Assembly (NCBI GenBank): GCA_021823625.1
Contig: JAKANS010000022.1
Coordinates: 1 to 47,238, forward strand
Length of the DNA: 47,238 nucleotides
Reading direction: 5' to 3'
From: a bacterium
Lineage (GTDB): Bacteria > Verrucomicrobiota > Verrucomicrobiia > Limisphaerales > J093
Position numbers and translations under genes: made by a program
Shown here: positions 1 to 8,111 of the stretch, in pieces
How positions within the stretch are numbered: the first letter of the stretch is position 1
Layout: each line of letters begins with the position of its first letter
Notes under the pieces: model-generated
Database searches by the model: none
Seen by the model: only the letters and a program-made list of their open reading frames with translations
What the model was told of the DNA's origin: nothing

Positions 1-1
1 C

Positions 2-691
2 TTCAAAGGCGAGGCAGAGGCTTGCCGTGAGGGTCTCGTTGACCGCGTGCTCTACGTCTCCGAGCACCAGGCCCAGGCGCTGGCCGAGGTCCACCACGGC
101 GTCCCGGCTTTCCTGGTGGGCAATTACATCGACCCGGACGACTACGCCTGGCGCGAGCGGCGCAATCCGGTCTTCACCCTCGGGCGGCTGTCCCGGCCCG
201 ATCCCATGAAATATCCGCTGGACTTCCCCGTGTTCTATGAGGAATTCGGGTTGCCGGACGTGCGGTATCGGGTCATGGCCTGGAGTCCGGAGGTGCAGAA
301 GCAGTATCGCTGGCACCGTTTCGGCCCGGAGTGGGAGCTGCTCCCGGCAAACCGGGAGCCGGCGCTCAAGTTCCTCTACAGCCTGGATGCGTTCGTCTAT
401 CCGCTGGGCCACCGGATCCGGGAATCGTGGGGCCGGGCGGTCGTGGAAGCCCTGTTGACCGGCGCGGTGCCGGTGGTGCCGGACGGCCACCAGTTCGACA
501 AGCTGCTGACGCCCGGCGAGAGCGGCTTCATCTGCCGCGCGTATCGCGAGTGGAAGGCGGTGGTGCGCGAACTCTATGAGAACTATCCGTTGCGGCTGAA
601 GGTGAGCCGCCAGGCCGCCCAGCACGCGCGCGAGCAGCTCTGCAACCCGGAGACGCACCGGCGGCGGTGGATCGAGGCGCTGCGCTTCTGA
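2..691 (+). CDS. Glycosyltransferase, C-terminal part (5' end outside the window)
   Basis: The frame is open from base 2, so the gene begins before the window and only its last 229 residues are seen. The sequence looks like the nucleotide-sugar-binding half of a GT-B (GT4-like) glycosyltransferase: a linker with FTLGRLSRPDP, then an ALKFLYSLDAFVYPL stretch and the acceptor/donor loop ESWGRAVVEALLTGAVPVVP, with the conserved glutamate of E-A-L at the usual place. GT4 enzymes move a sugar from a nucleotide sugar to a glycan or small acceptor in the cytoplasm; the substrate cannot be told here. A second glycosyltransferase-like gene follows 78 bases downstream on the same strand, so the two probably belong to one surface-glycan cluster. 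An in-frame GTG at 47 is an internal codon, not a convincing start. Confidence 0.8.
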   Translation, partial: FKGEAEACREGLVDRVLYVSEHQAQALAEVHHGVPAFLVGNYIDPDDYAWRERRNPVFTLGRLSRPDPMKYPLDFPVFYEEFGLPDVRYRVMAWSPEVQKQYRWHRFGPEWELLPANREPALKFLYSLDAFVYPLGHRIRESWGRAVVEALLTGAVPVVPDGHQFDKLLTPGESGFICRAYREWKAVVRELYENYPLRLKVSRQAAQHAREQLCNPETHRRRWIEALRF

Positions 692-769
692 TCCGAATTC
701 CCAGCGTAGCGCAAGCGGCCCGCCCGCCCCGGCCGGCGGCCCGCCGACCGGATCGGCCGGGAGCGATTA

Positions 770-1522
770 ATGAGACCCAAATTCTGCTATTGGTCGGTGG
801 CCACCGGCGAGTATGGCGCGCGGATGGAGCAGTGCGTGCGCACGGCGCGGGCGGCGGGCGTGTTCAAGGAGTTTCACGTCCTCACCGACCGCCCGCTCGA
901 GGGCTGCGAAGGCTACGACGCCTACGCGTGCGACCCGGCCCACGGCCTCTTCAAGCTCCACCATCTCAAGGTGGGGATGAGCCGGCTGAACTTCGACTAT
1001 TTCGTCTGGCTGGACGCCGACACGGTGTTCGCGCGCAATCCGGTCGATGTGCTCGCGCCTTTGGGGCGGTCTCCGATCCACGTGCCGCTGGAGGTCAGCC
1101 TGGCGCCAGTGGCTGAGGACGCGGAGTGGAAGGGCACGCGAGTGGGCGCCCTGCGGGAGCTGATGGTTCAGGGAGGCGTCGTCAACGAACCCTGGCTTGG
1201 CGGCAGCGCCTTCTGGATCGTCCACCACGACGTGATCGAAGGCATGTACGACCTGGCGCTGGGGTTCTGGCACCAGGCGAAGGCGGCGGGCTGGCGGGTC
1301 GATGTCTCCGCCGCGCTGAGCTACGCCCAGCAGATACTCAGCGCGGACTCTGAACAGCACCGACTCGACCGGCATCCCGGCCTCTGGGCCGGCGACCATG
1401 CCGGCGCCTCGCGCGCGGCCGCCCCGAACGGTGAACCTTGGGCCTGGCGGCATCCGCTGGATCCGAAACCGCTGCGCGTCCAGCCGGCGATCATTCACCT
1501 CCCAAAAGCCAAAGCCTGCTGA
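770..1522 (+). CDS. GT-A-fold glycosyltransferase-like protein
   Basis: This encodes 250 residues. The start ATG has a GGGAGCG purine stretch about 6 bases upstream. The visible signature is a DxD-type motif, FVWLDADTVFARNP, near residue 85, which in GT-A enzymes (GT8/GT2-like) holds the metal and the nucleotide sugar. A WLGGSAFWIVHHD segment near residue 145 resembles the acceptor-side region of proteins that transfer sugars to surface polysaccharides. There is no signal peptide or membrane segment, so it is probably cytoplasmic. It lies downstream of another glycosyltransferase gene in the same orientation. The exact family and the sugar are not clear from sequence alone. Confidence 0.7.
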   Translation: MRPKFCYWSVATGEYGARMEQCVRTARAAGVFKEFHVLTDRPLEGCEGYDAYACDPAHGLFKLHHLKVGMSRLNFDYFVWLDADTVFARNPVDVLAPLGRSPIHVPLEVSLAPVAEDAEWKGTRVGALRELMVQGGVVNEPWLGGSAFWIVHHDVIEGMYDLALGFWHQAKAAGWRVDVSAALSYAQQILSADSEQHRLDRHPGLWAGDHAGASRAAAPNGEPWAWRHPLDPKPLRVQPAIIHLPKAKAC

Positions 1523-1890
1523 AACCGCGGATGCCCACTGGCGCGGGGAGCCTCCGGGCAAAACCGCCTCGACGGTGAACTCCGTGGCAAGCTCGGCCAG
1601 CGTTGGCAAACCGCATCCCCAAGCGGTTTGCAGCGCCAGGTGAGGTCCGCGTGCTGGATCGTTTACGCGAACGGCCCGGTTACACACCCTGACCGCCAAG
1701 GATTCGTGCCATTCGGCTCTCCTCCCCTGCCCTGCTTGCCGGCGACCGGTGCGGCCTTCGAGGCAGCAAAGCGAACCGGGAACGCGTAAAGACTTCCCGT
1801 GCCGGTGAACTCCCGGCAGAATCGATTTTCCGGAGCGGCGCAACTTTCCGGCAGATCGGTTGTATAAACCTTTGTCCGCGAACTTCGAAC
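1523..1890. other. Non-coding gap upstream of the secretion operon
   Basis: These 368 bases hold no convincing gene. The first third carries the hairpin listed separately. Close to the operon start there is a TATAAA hexamer at 1863-1868 with a weak CAACTT about 16 bases before it, a possible sigma-70-like promoter for the gspE operon. This is only suggestive in such GC-rich DNA. Confidence 0.4.
1607..1632 (+). terminator. Hairpin downstream of the glycosyltransferase gene
   Basis: There is a perfect 9-base-pair stem (GCAAACCGC / GCGGTTTGC) with an 8-base loop, 85 bases after the stop codon of the glycosyltransferase gene. No T-run follows, so it is not a canonical intrinsic terminator. It may act as a transcript end or 3' stabiliser. 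Confidence 0.4.
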
Positions 1891-3645
1891 ATGGCAGTCG
1901 TGTCCATAAAGAACGTGTTGAGCCAGGCCCAACTGGCCACGCCAGATCAATTCGATCTCTGGCGACGCGAGTGGCTGGCCGAGCCGGAATCCGACGCCAA
2001 GGCAAAGACGCTCATCGCGCACCTCCAACGGCGCGTGGACCTTCCGGAAGAAGTCTTCCTCCAAAAACTGGCGACCGAACTGGGTTGGCCGTATCTCGAA
2101 CGCATCAGCCTGCCGCAGGACGAGGAGGCCAAACGCGAATTGCGGCGGAGGCTCTCGGCCAAGGTGGCTTTTCAACACCAGGTCAGCCCCGTGAGGATCG
2201 AGGACGAGCGCGTCCTGCTGGCGGCGGCGAATCCATTTGACTCGACCATGGTCAGTACCGTGCTCTTCGACGCCGGCGAGCGGGTGCAGTTCGCACTGGC
2301 CCCGCGCGAAGAGATCGACAAGGGCCTCAAAGGCATCTACGGCGTGGGCGCCGAAACGCTCGACGGCATGGCCAAGGACGACACCGCGGACGAGGAGTTG
2401 ACCGTCAGCAAGGACATCACCCAGGAGGATCAAGAGGCGAGCGTCATCAAGTTCGTCAACCAGATCATCTGGGAGGCCTACAACAGCCGCGCCACGGACA
2501 TCCATTTCGAGCCGATGGAGACCGATCTGCGCATCCGCTACCGCATCGACGGCATGTTGTACCGCGCGCCGGTCCCCAACGAACTTAAGAAGTACCAGTC
2601 CGCCATCCTGTCGCGTATCAAGGTGATGGCCGGCATGAACATCGCGGAGAAGCGCCTGCCCCAGGACGGCCGCATCAACGTCCGCATCAAAGGCCAGGAG
2701 ATCGACATCCGCGTTTCGACCGTGCCGACGGTTTATGGCGAGAGCACGTCGCTGCGCTTGCTGCGCCGCGGCGGCCAAATCTGGACCATGCCCAGCCTGG
2801 GCCTGCCGCCGCGCGAAGAGGAGGCGATCAAGCAATTGATTCGCAAACCGCACGGCATCTTCCTGGTCACAGGCCCGACCGGCTCGGGCAAATCCACTTC
2901 GCTCTACACGTTCCTCACCGAGATCAACCTCCCAACCAAGCGCATCATCACCGTCGAGGAACCGGTCGAGTACGAGATCGCGGGCATCAACCAGATCGCC
3001 GTCCGGCCGGACATCGGTCTCACCTTCGCCGTGGGGCTGCGTCACATTTTGCGCCAGGATCCGAACGTGGTGATGGTCGGCGAAATCCGCGACCTCGAGA
3101 CGGCGGAAATCGCCATCCGCGCCGCGCTCACCGGCCACCTGGTCTTCAGCACGCTCCACACCAACGACGCCCCGAGCGCGTTCACGCGGTTGATCGACAT
3201 GGGCATCGAGCCGTTCTTGGTCGCGTCCTCGGTCGAAGCGGTGATGGCGCAACGCCTCGTGCGTTTGATTTGTCCGCTGTGCAAAGCCCCGCAGGCGGTC
3301 GAGCGCGATTACCTGACCAAGATCGGTTTTCCCGCCGACCAGGTGGACGGCACGACGTTTTACAAAGGCGCCGGTTGCGACGAATGCCGCTTCCTCGGCT
3401 ACCAGGGGCGCACCGGAATTTACGAATTGCTCGTGGTAAACGAAGGCATGCGGCCGCTGATCATGAGCCGCGCGCCGGCCACCACCATCGCCCAGCGCTC
3501 GATCGCGGACGGCATGAAAACCCTGCGCATGGCCGGCTGGGAGCGCGTGCAGCATCCCACCCAGCCAACGACTCTGGAGGAGGTGCTGCGCGTGACCCAG
3601 ATCGAGCAACACCTCAGCGCGTTGTTGGGCGACGAGAAAATCTGA
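1891..3645 (+). CDS. gspE: Type II secretion/type IV pilus assembly ATPase (GspE/PilB family)
   Basis: This 584-residue protein has the full set of motifs of the secretion ATPase that powers pseudopilus assembly at the inner face of the cytoplasmic membrane. An N-terminal GspE/MshE-type domain covers about residues 20-150. The ATPase core carries Walker A GPTGSGKS at 328-335, an Asp box TVEEPVEY near 354, a His box RHILRQDPN near 384, and Walker B VVMVGEIRD near 393-401. A zinc-binding knuckle is formed by C461xxC464 and C496xxC499, as in GspE and PilB. The length is normal for the family. It is the first gene of a tight operon: the next gene starts 4 bases after its stop. No strong Shine-Dalgarno precedes the ATG. 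PilB versus GspE cannot be decided from the protein alone; the following L, M and D genes favour type II secretion. Confidence 0.93.
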   Translation: MAVVSIKNVLSQAQLATPDQFDLWRREWLAEPESDAKAKTLIAHLQRRVDLPEEVFLQKLATELGWPYLERISLPQDEEAKRELRRRLSAKVAFQHQVSPVRIEDERVLLAAANPFDSTMVSTVLFDAGERVQFALAPREEIDKGLKGIYGVGAETLDGMAKDDTADEELTVSKDITQEDQEASVIKFVNQIIWEAYNSRATDIHFEPMETDLRIRYRIDGMLYRAPVPNELKKYQSAILSRIKVMAGMNIAEKRLPQDGRINVRIKGQEIDIRVSTVPTVYGESTSLRLLRRGGQIWTMPSLGLPPREEEAIKQLIRKPHGIFLVTGPTGSGKSTSLYTFLTEINLPTKRIITVEEPVEYEIAGINQIAVRPDIGLTFAVGLRHILRQDPNVVMVGEIRDLETAEIAIRAALTGHLVFSTLHTNDAPSAFTRLIDMGIEPFLVASSVEAVMAQRLVRLICPLCKAPQAVERDYLTKIGFPADQVDGTTFYKGAGCDECRFLGYQGRTGIYELLVVNEGMRPLIMSRAPATTIAQRSIADGMKTLRMAGWERVQHPTQPTTLEEVLRVTQIEQHLSALLGDEKI

Positions 3646-3649
3646 TCGC

Positions 3650-5032
3650 ATGGCCGCGAAAACCCAACGCTGGACTTCGTGCAACGTGCTGGCGCCAACC
3701 GCCGACGACCGGACGCTCTGGTCGTTCTCGCGGAAAGGCGATCAAGCCACGCTTGAAAGCGAGAAGCGGTTCGCCGTGGGCGCGCGTCTGCCCGCCGAGC
3801 AGGTGGCCAAGACGCTGCGCGAGACCTGGCAGCCGCGGTTGAACATCGCCTGGCTCCCGGCCGACAAGGTGTTTCTGCGCGTCGTGGAACTCCCGCCCGC
3901 GGAACCGGCCGAGGTGCCGGCGCTCATCGAGTTTCAACTCGAGCGACTTTCGCCCCTGCCGGCCGCCCAGTCGGTCTGGACGTTCGAACTCTTGTCCGGG
4001 GGCCCCAGCGAGCCGATCACTGCCATCGTCGCCATCGTCGATCGCGAAGTGGTCGAAGCCCAATTGAAGGACTTGGAGGCGGTGGGCTACCGCCCGGATC
4101 GGCTCGAGTTGCCGGCCTTGCGCGAATTGCTGGCGGTGATGAAACCCGGCGCAGGCGTCTATATCCTCGCCAGCCAGGAACCAGCCGGAATCGACTGTCT
4201 GGTCGCGTGGTGGGGCGAAGGCCGGTTGCGCCACCTCAGCCTCGGCCGCTTCTCCAATGACTCCGCGGCCGGCGACCGGCTGGTGGACGCACTGCGGCGC
4301 ACGGCCTGGGCGGCGGAGGTCGAAGGCTGGTTGCCAGCCTCCCAGGGCGTCACCTTGATCGCCGAGGCGTCTCTGGCCGCGCGCCTGGAACTCGCGCTGA
4401 AAGATTTCGCCGGCCGCAGCGTCACTTTGCGCGAGCGGCTCTCGCCCCCCGAACTGGCCTCGGTGACGGCCACCGCGCGGGCCCAGGCGAACCTCGTCCC
4501 GCCCGAGGTGCTCGCGCGCTACCGGCAGGAATTCGTGGACCGCCTGTGGATGCGCGCGTTGGGAGCGGTGGCGCTGGCGTACGTGCTCGTGGTCCTCGGC
4601 TACCTCGCCGCCTTGAACGTGCTGGATTACCAGAAAGGCCGCGTGGACCACGAGATCGCGTTGAACCTCGCGAATTACACCAAAGCCCAGCAACTCAAGG
4701 CCCGGTTGGAAATCCTGCAGGAACAGGTCAACCTCAAGTTCGCCGCCCTCGATTGCTGGCAGGCGGCCGCCGAGGCGCTCCCCGAGTCCATGACCCTGAA
4801 CTCGATCATCTTTCAGCGCGGCAAGAAACTCGGCTTGATCGGTTCCGTCCCGAACGACCAGCAGGAAAAGGTCACGGCCTACAACGCCGCGCTCGCCAAG
4901 GCCGAGGTCAACGGCCGGCCGCTTTTCACCAAAGTCGTCACCAAATCCATCCAGGGCCCCGCCGCCGGTCGCCTGGACCAGCCCGCGAGCTGGAGCCTGG
5001 AATGCGAAATCAACCGGCGCGACCTCGAATGA
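3650..5032 (+). CDS. GspL/PilM-like actin-fold inner-membrane assembly protein
   Basis: This 460-residue protein has a cytoplasmic actin-like half (about 1-290) and one membrane segment at about 303-325. A periplasmic part follows, beginning with a helical, coiled-coil-like stretch (KAQQLKARLEILQEQVNLKF). That is the layout of GspL, and also of PilM fused to PilN. In type II systems GspL links the ATPase to the membrane platform. The segment LPADKVFLRVVELPPAE with a following EFQLERLSPLP is typical of PilM/GspL in Verrucomicrobiota and Planctomycetota. It starts 4 bases after gspE and its stop overlaps the next start (ATGA), which implies translational coupling. Identification rests on domain order and operon position, so the L name is inferred. 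Confidence 0.78.
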   Translation: MAAKTQRWTSCNVLAPTADDRTLWSFSRKGDQATLESEKRFAVGARLPAEQVAKTLRETWQPRLNIAWLPADKVFLRVVELPPAEPAEVPALIEFQLERLSPLPAAQSVWTFELLSGGPSEPITAIVAIVDREVVEAQLKDLEAVGYRPDRLELPALRELLAVMKPGAGVYILASQEPAGIDCLVAWWGEGRLRHLSLGRFSNDSAAGDRLVDALRRTAWAAEVEGWLPASQGVTLIAEASLAARLELALKDFAGRSVTLRERLSPPELASVTATARAQANLVPPEVLARYRQEFVDRLWMRALGAVALAYVLVVLGYLAALNVLDYQKGRVDHEIALNLANYTKAQQLKARLEILQEQVNLKFAALDCWQAAAEALPESMTLNSIIFQRGKKLGLIGSVPNDQQEKVTAYNAALAKAEVNGRPLFTKVVTKSIQGPAAGRLDQPASWSLECEINRRDLE

Positions 5033-5679
5033 GCAGCTTCCTGGACCAACTGAACCTGCGACCGCAGGAAAAGCGCATCGCGATGGCCGTGATGGTGGGC
5101 GTGGTGTTGCTGCTGAGCGCGCTCTTCGTCTGGCCCAAACTCGGCGAGTGGCGGAAGTCGCAGGAAGCCCTGGCCAAGTCGCGCAAGACCCTCGTGGCCT
5201 ACCAGGCCGAGATCGCACGGATTCCGGCTTATGAAAGCCGCCTGCGCGAACTCGAGGGCCAGGGTTCGGCCGTGCTGCCGGAAGAACAAGCGCTGCAACT
5301 CACCCGCAGCGTCCAGACCCAAGCCCAAAGGGAACACGTGCCCATCACCAGCACTCGTGCCGGCACCCCCATGCCGGCCAGCAGCTCGAACACCAACTCG
5401 TTTTTCGACGAGCAGACCGTCTTGATCGGCGTGAACACCGGCGAAAAAGAGCTGGTGGGCTTTCTGTATTCGCTCGGCAGCGGCAGCTCCATGATCCGCG
5501 TGCGCGACATGGACCTGCGGCCCGATCCCCCGCGCTACCGGCTCAACGGCAGCATCACCCTGGTCGCCAGCTACCAGAAGAAACCCAAAGTCGTCCCGCG
5601 GCCCGCCGCCACTCTCAAACCGGCAATCGTCCGCACCAACCTGCCCGCCGCCAAACCCGGCGCCCAAAACAAGCTGTGA
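5029..5679 (+). CDS. GspM-like type II secretion membrane protein
   Basis: This 216-residue protein begins at an ATG overlapping the stop of the upstream gene by 4 bases. It has a short cytoplasmic N-terminus, one membrane segment at about 17-36, then an extended periplasmic region with helical heptad-like sequence and an alpha/beta C-terminal domain. This is the topology of GspM (or PilO), which pairs with GspL in the inner-membrane platform. Sequence conservation in this family is low, so the call depends mainly on topology and on its place between the L-like gene and the secretin. The stop overlaps the GTG start of the secretin gene. Confidence 0.7.
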   Translation: MSSFLDQLNLRPQEKRIAMAVMVGVVLLLSALFVWPKLGEWRKSQEALAKSRKTLVAYQAEIARIPAYESRLRELEGQGSAVLPEEQALQLTRSVQTQAQREHVPITSTRAGTPMPASSSNTNSFFDEQTVLIGVNTGEKELVGFLYSLGSGSSMIRVRDMDLRPDPPRYRLNGSITLVASYQKKPKVVPRPAATLKPAIVRTNLPAAKPGAQNKL

Positions 5680-8081
5680 AAACGCGTTCCAAAATCTTGA
5701 CCGTACTCGGGATCCTCGCCCTGGGCGGTGGCCTCCTCCTTGCCCTGCAGGAGTCGCAGGGCCAAGGCACGCTGCCGCCTGCCGCCAACCAGTTGGCCGC
5801 CGACGAACCACCGGCAGTCGTCCCGCCAGCGGAGGCCGTGTCACCGGCACCCGGCGCGCCGGCCGGTCAGATCCCGCCGCCGCCGCAGCGCCCGCTCACG
5901 AACGTCACACTCCCGCCCCTGTCCGTGGCCACGCCCGCCGCCACGAATGCGCCGGTCCGGCGGCAACTTCCCGGCCGGGTGGGTGGCGCTCCGCCGCAGC
6001 CTCCCCCCTTCCAGCCGCGAAGCGCCCCCGGCGCCGCCCCGGTTGTGCCTCAGCCCGCGCCCACCATTCCGCCCCCGCCCGCGACCCCGGCGACCGCGAG
6101 CCCCGCCGGCACGGTGCCAACCTTGCCCGAAGGCACGACTGCGGCCGGAGCCATTCCGCCCAGCGCGACCAGTGAGTCGGGTGTCGGCGTCGATGGCAAG
6201 TATGCGTCCGGAATGATCACCCTCCAGATGGCCGACATCGAGCAGGTGCTTGCCCTTTACGCCAGCATCACCAAACGCACGGTCCTGCGCCCCACGCAAA
6301 CGCTCCCCAAAGCCCAGATCATGCTCAACAACGAGACGCCCTGGACTCCCGAGGAGGCCGTGCAGGCGCTGGACACCGTCCTCGCCATGAATGGCATCAG
6401 CATGATCAACGTGGACGACAAGTTCGTCAGCGCGGTGCCGAACACCGCGGTCTTGACGGCGGGCGCAGCGTTCACGAAGCGCGACGCGAAGGACCTTTCG
6501 GAAACCGGCCAGTTCGTCACCAAAGTGGTCAAGTTGAAGCATGCCCTGCCCTCCGAAGTGCAGCAGTTGGTCTCCAGTTTCGCCCAAGTACCGAGTGGCA
6601 TCGTGGCGATCGACTCCACCCAGACGCTGGTCTTGCGCGACTACCCGGCGAACGTCAAACGCATGTGCGAGATCATCGAGCAAGTGGACGTGGAGGTGGA
6701 AAACGACTACAAGCTCGAGGTCATCCCCATCCGTTTCGGCAAAGTGGACGACATCTATGACACCATGAGTTCCCTGATCGGTGGCAGCGCCGGCGGCGGC
6801 GTGGCCGCGGGTGGTGGCGCGGTCGCCCGAACCACCGGCATGGGCCGCGGTGGCTCGCGAGGCTCACGGGGCAGCTCTCGTTCTGGTGGCCTCGGCGGCT
6901 ACGGCGGTTACGGCAATTCTGGCTACGGTGGCGGCTATGGCGGTTCGGGCTATGGCGGCAGCGGTTATCGCTCGGGCGGATATTATCCGCAACAGGTGGC
7001 GGCCATGCCGGTCAGCCCTATCCGCCCCGCCACGCCGGGTAGCACCTTCAACCAACGTTTCGCCCAAATCTTGAATCGCGCCGGCCAGCAGGGGCAGCCG
7101 GTCCAGTTGCTCCAGGACGCGAAGATCGTCCCCGACGAACGCGCGAACTCGCTGATCGTCTTTGCCAGCAAGGCGGACATGAAGATGATCACCAACGTGG
7201 TCGCCAAGGTGGACACGCTCCAGGCCCAGGTGCTCATCGAAGCGATCATCATGGACGTCTCGCTTTCGGACGATTACTCGCTGGGGGTCTCGCTGCTGAT
7301 GCACCCCCAGCAAACCGGGAACCTCACCTCGGTGGCGGCCAGCCAGAACGGCCAGTCGTTCGTCTCCAGCCTCACGAACTTCACCTCCGGCTCGGGCGGC
7401 TTCACCTACCTGGGACGCTACAAGGACGACCTGGACGTCGCGGTCCAGGCGCTCGCCGCGAACAACCGCGGCCAAGTGCTGGCGCGCCCGCGCATCCAGA
7501 CCACGCATGCCACCCAGGCCAGCTTCGAGGTGGGCCAGAGCGTGCCTTACGTGACGACCTCGTTCTACGGCGGCGGGGGCTACGGCCCGAGTTCTTCGTT
7601 CTCCCAGCTCGACGTGACCACCACGCTCGATGTGACGCCTTTCATCACTCCGGATGGCCTGGTCGTGATGGATATCGACCAGACCATCGCCGATATCTCC
7701 GGCTACCAGGAGTTCGCCGGCGTCGGCAAGTTGCCCCTCACGACTCACCGCAGTGCCTTCGCCACCGTCGCCGTCCGCGACCGCGAGACGATCATCCTCG
7801 GTGGCTACATCCGCACCAGCAAAACCAAGAACAGCTCGGGCATCCCCTTCTTGAAAGACATCCCCGGACTCGGCGTCCTGTTCCGCAACAAGAGCAGCAA
7901 CCAGACACGCAGCGAAATGATGGTCCTCATCCGGCCGACGATCCTGGAAACCCCTACGGCGGCCGGCGTCGAAGCCGAACGCCAGCGGCAACGGATCCCA
8001 GGGATTAAGGATTTGGAACGCGATTTCGAACAGGGCGACGAGAAGCTCCACGAGAAGCTCAACACCCTGTTCGGGAAGTAA
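5676..8081 (+). CDS. gspD: Type II secretion outer-membrane secretin (GspD family)
   Basis: This 801-residue protein starts at a GTG that overlaps the previous stop (GTGA). The domains in order are: a hydrophobic signal segment (about 8-25); a long Pro/Ala-rich linker (about 35-170); an N0-like domain (about 180-260); a secretin-N repeat (about 275-345); a Gly/Ser/Tyr-rich insertion (about 369-438); a second N-type region; and the secretin pore domain (about 515-755). The pore domain includes LARPRIQTT, VGQSVPYVT, VRDRETIILGGYI and FLKDIPGLGVLFR. Secretins form the outer-membrane gate of type II systems. The glycine-rich insertion between the N domains is unusual and is discussed as a finding. 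It is the last gene of the coupled operon. Confidence 0.92.
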   Translation: MKTRSKILTVLGILALGGGLLLALQESQGQGTLPPAANQLAADEPPAVVPPAEAVSPAPGAPAGQIPPPPQRPLTNVTLPPLSVATPAATNAPVRRQLPGRVGGAPPQPPPFQPRSAPGAAPVVPQPAPTIPPPPATPATASPAGTVPTLPEGTTAAGAIPPSATSESGVGVDGKYASGMITLQMADIEQVLALYASITKRTVLRPTQTLPKAQIMLNNETPWTPEEAVQALDTVLAMNGISMINVDDKFVSAVPNTAVLTAGAAFTKRDAKDLSETGQFVTKVVKLKHALPSEVQQLVSSFAQVPSGIVAIDSTQTLVLRDYPANVKRMCEIIEQVDVEVENDYKLEVIPIRFGKVDDIYDTMSSLIGGSAGGGVAAGGGAVARTTGMGRGGSRGSRGSSRSGGLGGYGGYGNSGYGGGYGGSGYGGSGYRSGGYYPQQVAAMPVSPIRPATPGSTFNQRFAQILNRAGQQGQPVQLLQDAKIVPDERANSLIVFASKADMKMITNVVAKVDTLQAQVLIEAIIMDVSLSDDYSLGVSLLMHPQQTGNLTSVAASQNGQSFVSSLTNFTSGSGGFTYLGRYKDDLDVAVQALAANNRGQVLARPRIQTTHATQASFEVGQSVPYVTTSFYGGGGYGPSSSFSQLDVTTTLDVTPFITPDGLVVMDIDQTIADISGYQEFAGVGKLPLTTHRSAFATVAVRDRETIILGGYIRTSKTKNSSGIPFLKDIPGLGVLFRNKSSNQTRSEMMVLIRPTILETPTAAGVEAERQRQRIPGIKDLERDFEQGDEKLHEKLNTLFGK

Positions 8082-8111
8082 TCCCGCCCGCGCCACGCCG
8101 CTTTCCACCGC

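Noticed and set aside
767..5850. Long minus-strand open frames opposite the glycosyltransferase and gsp genes (for example 1663-3684 and 3614-5218)
   Set aside because: They are shadows caused by GC-rich codon bias. The plus-strand genes have clear family motifs, while the minus-strand products are Arg/Ala/His-rich without any domain.
6890..6990. Short tandem units in the secretin gene as a possible CRISPR or minisatellite
   Set aside because: The repeats are irregular GGN-TAT codons encoding a Gly/Tyr-rich loop, in frame, with no spacers of constant length.
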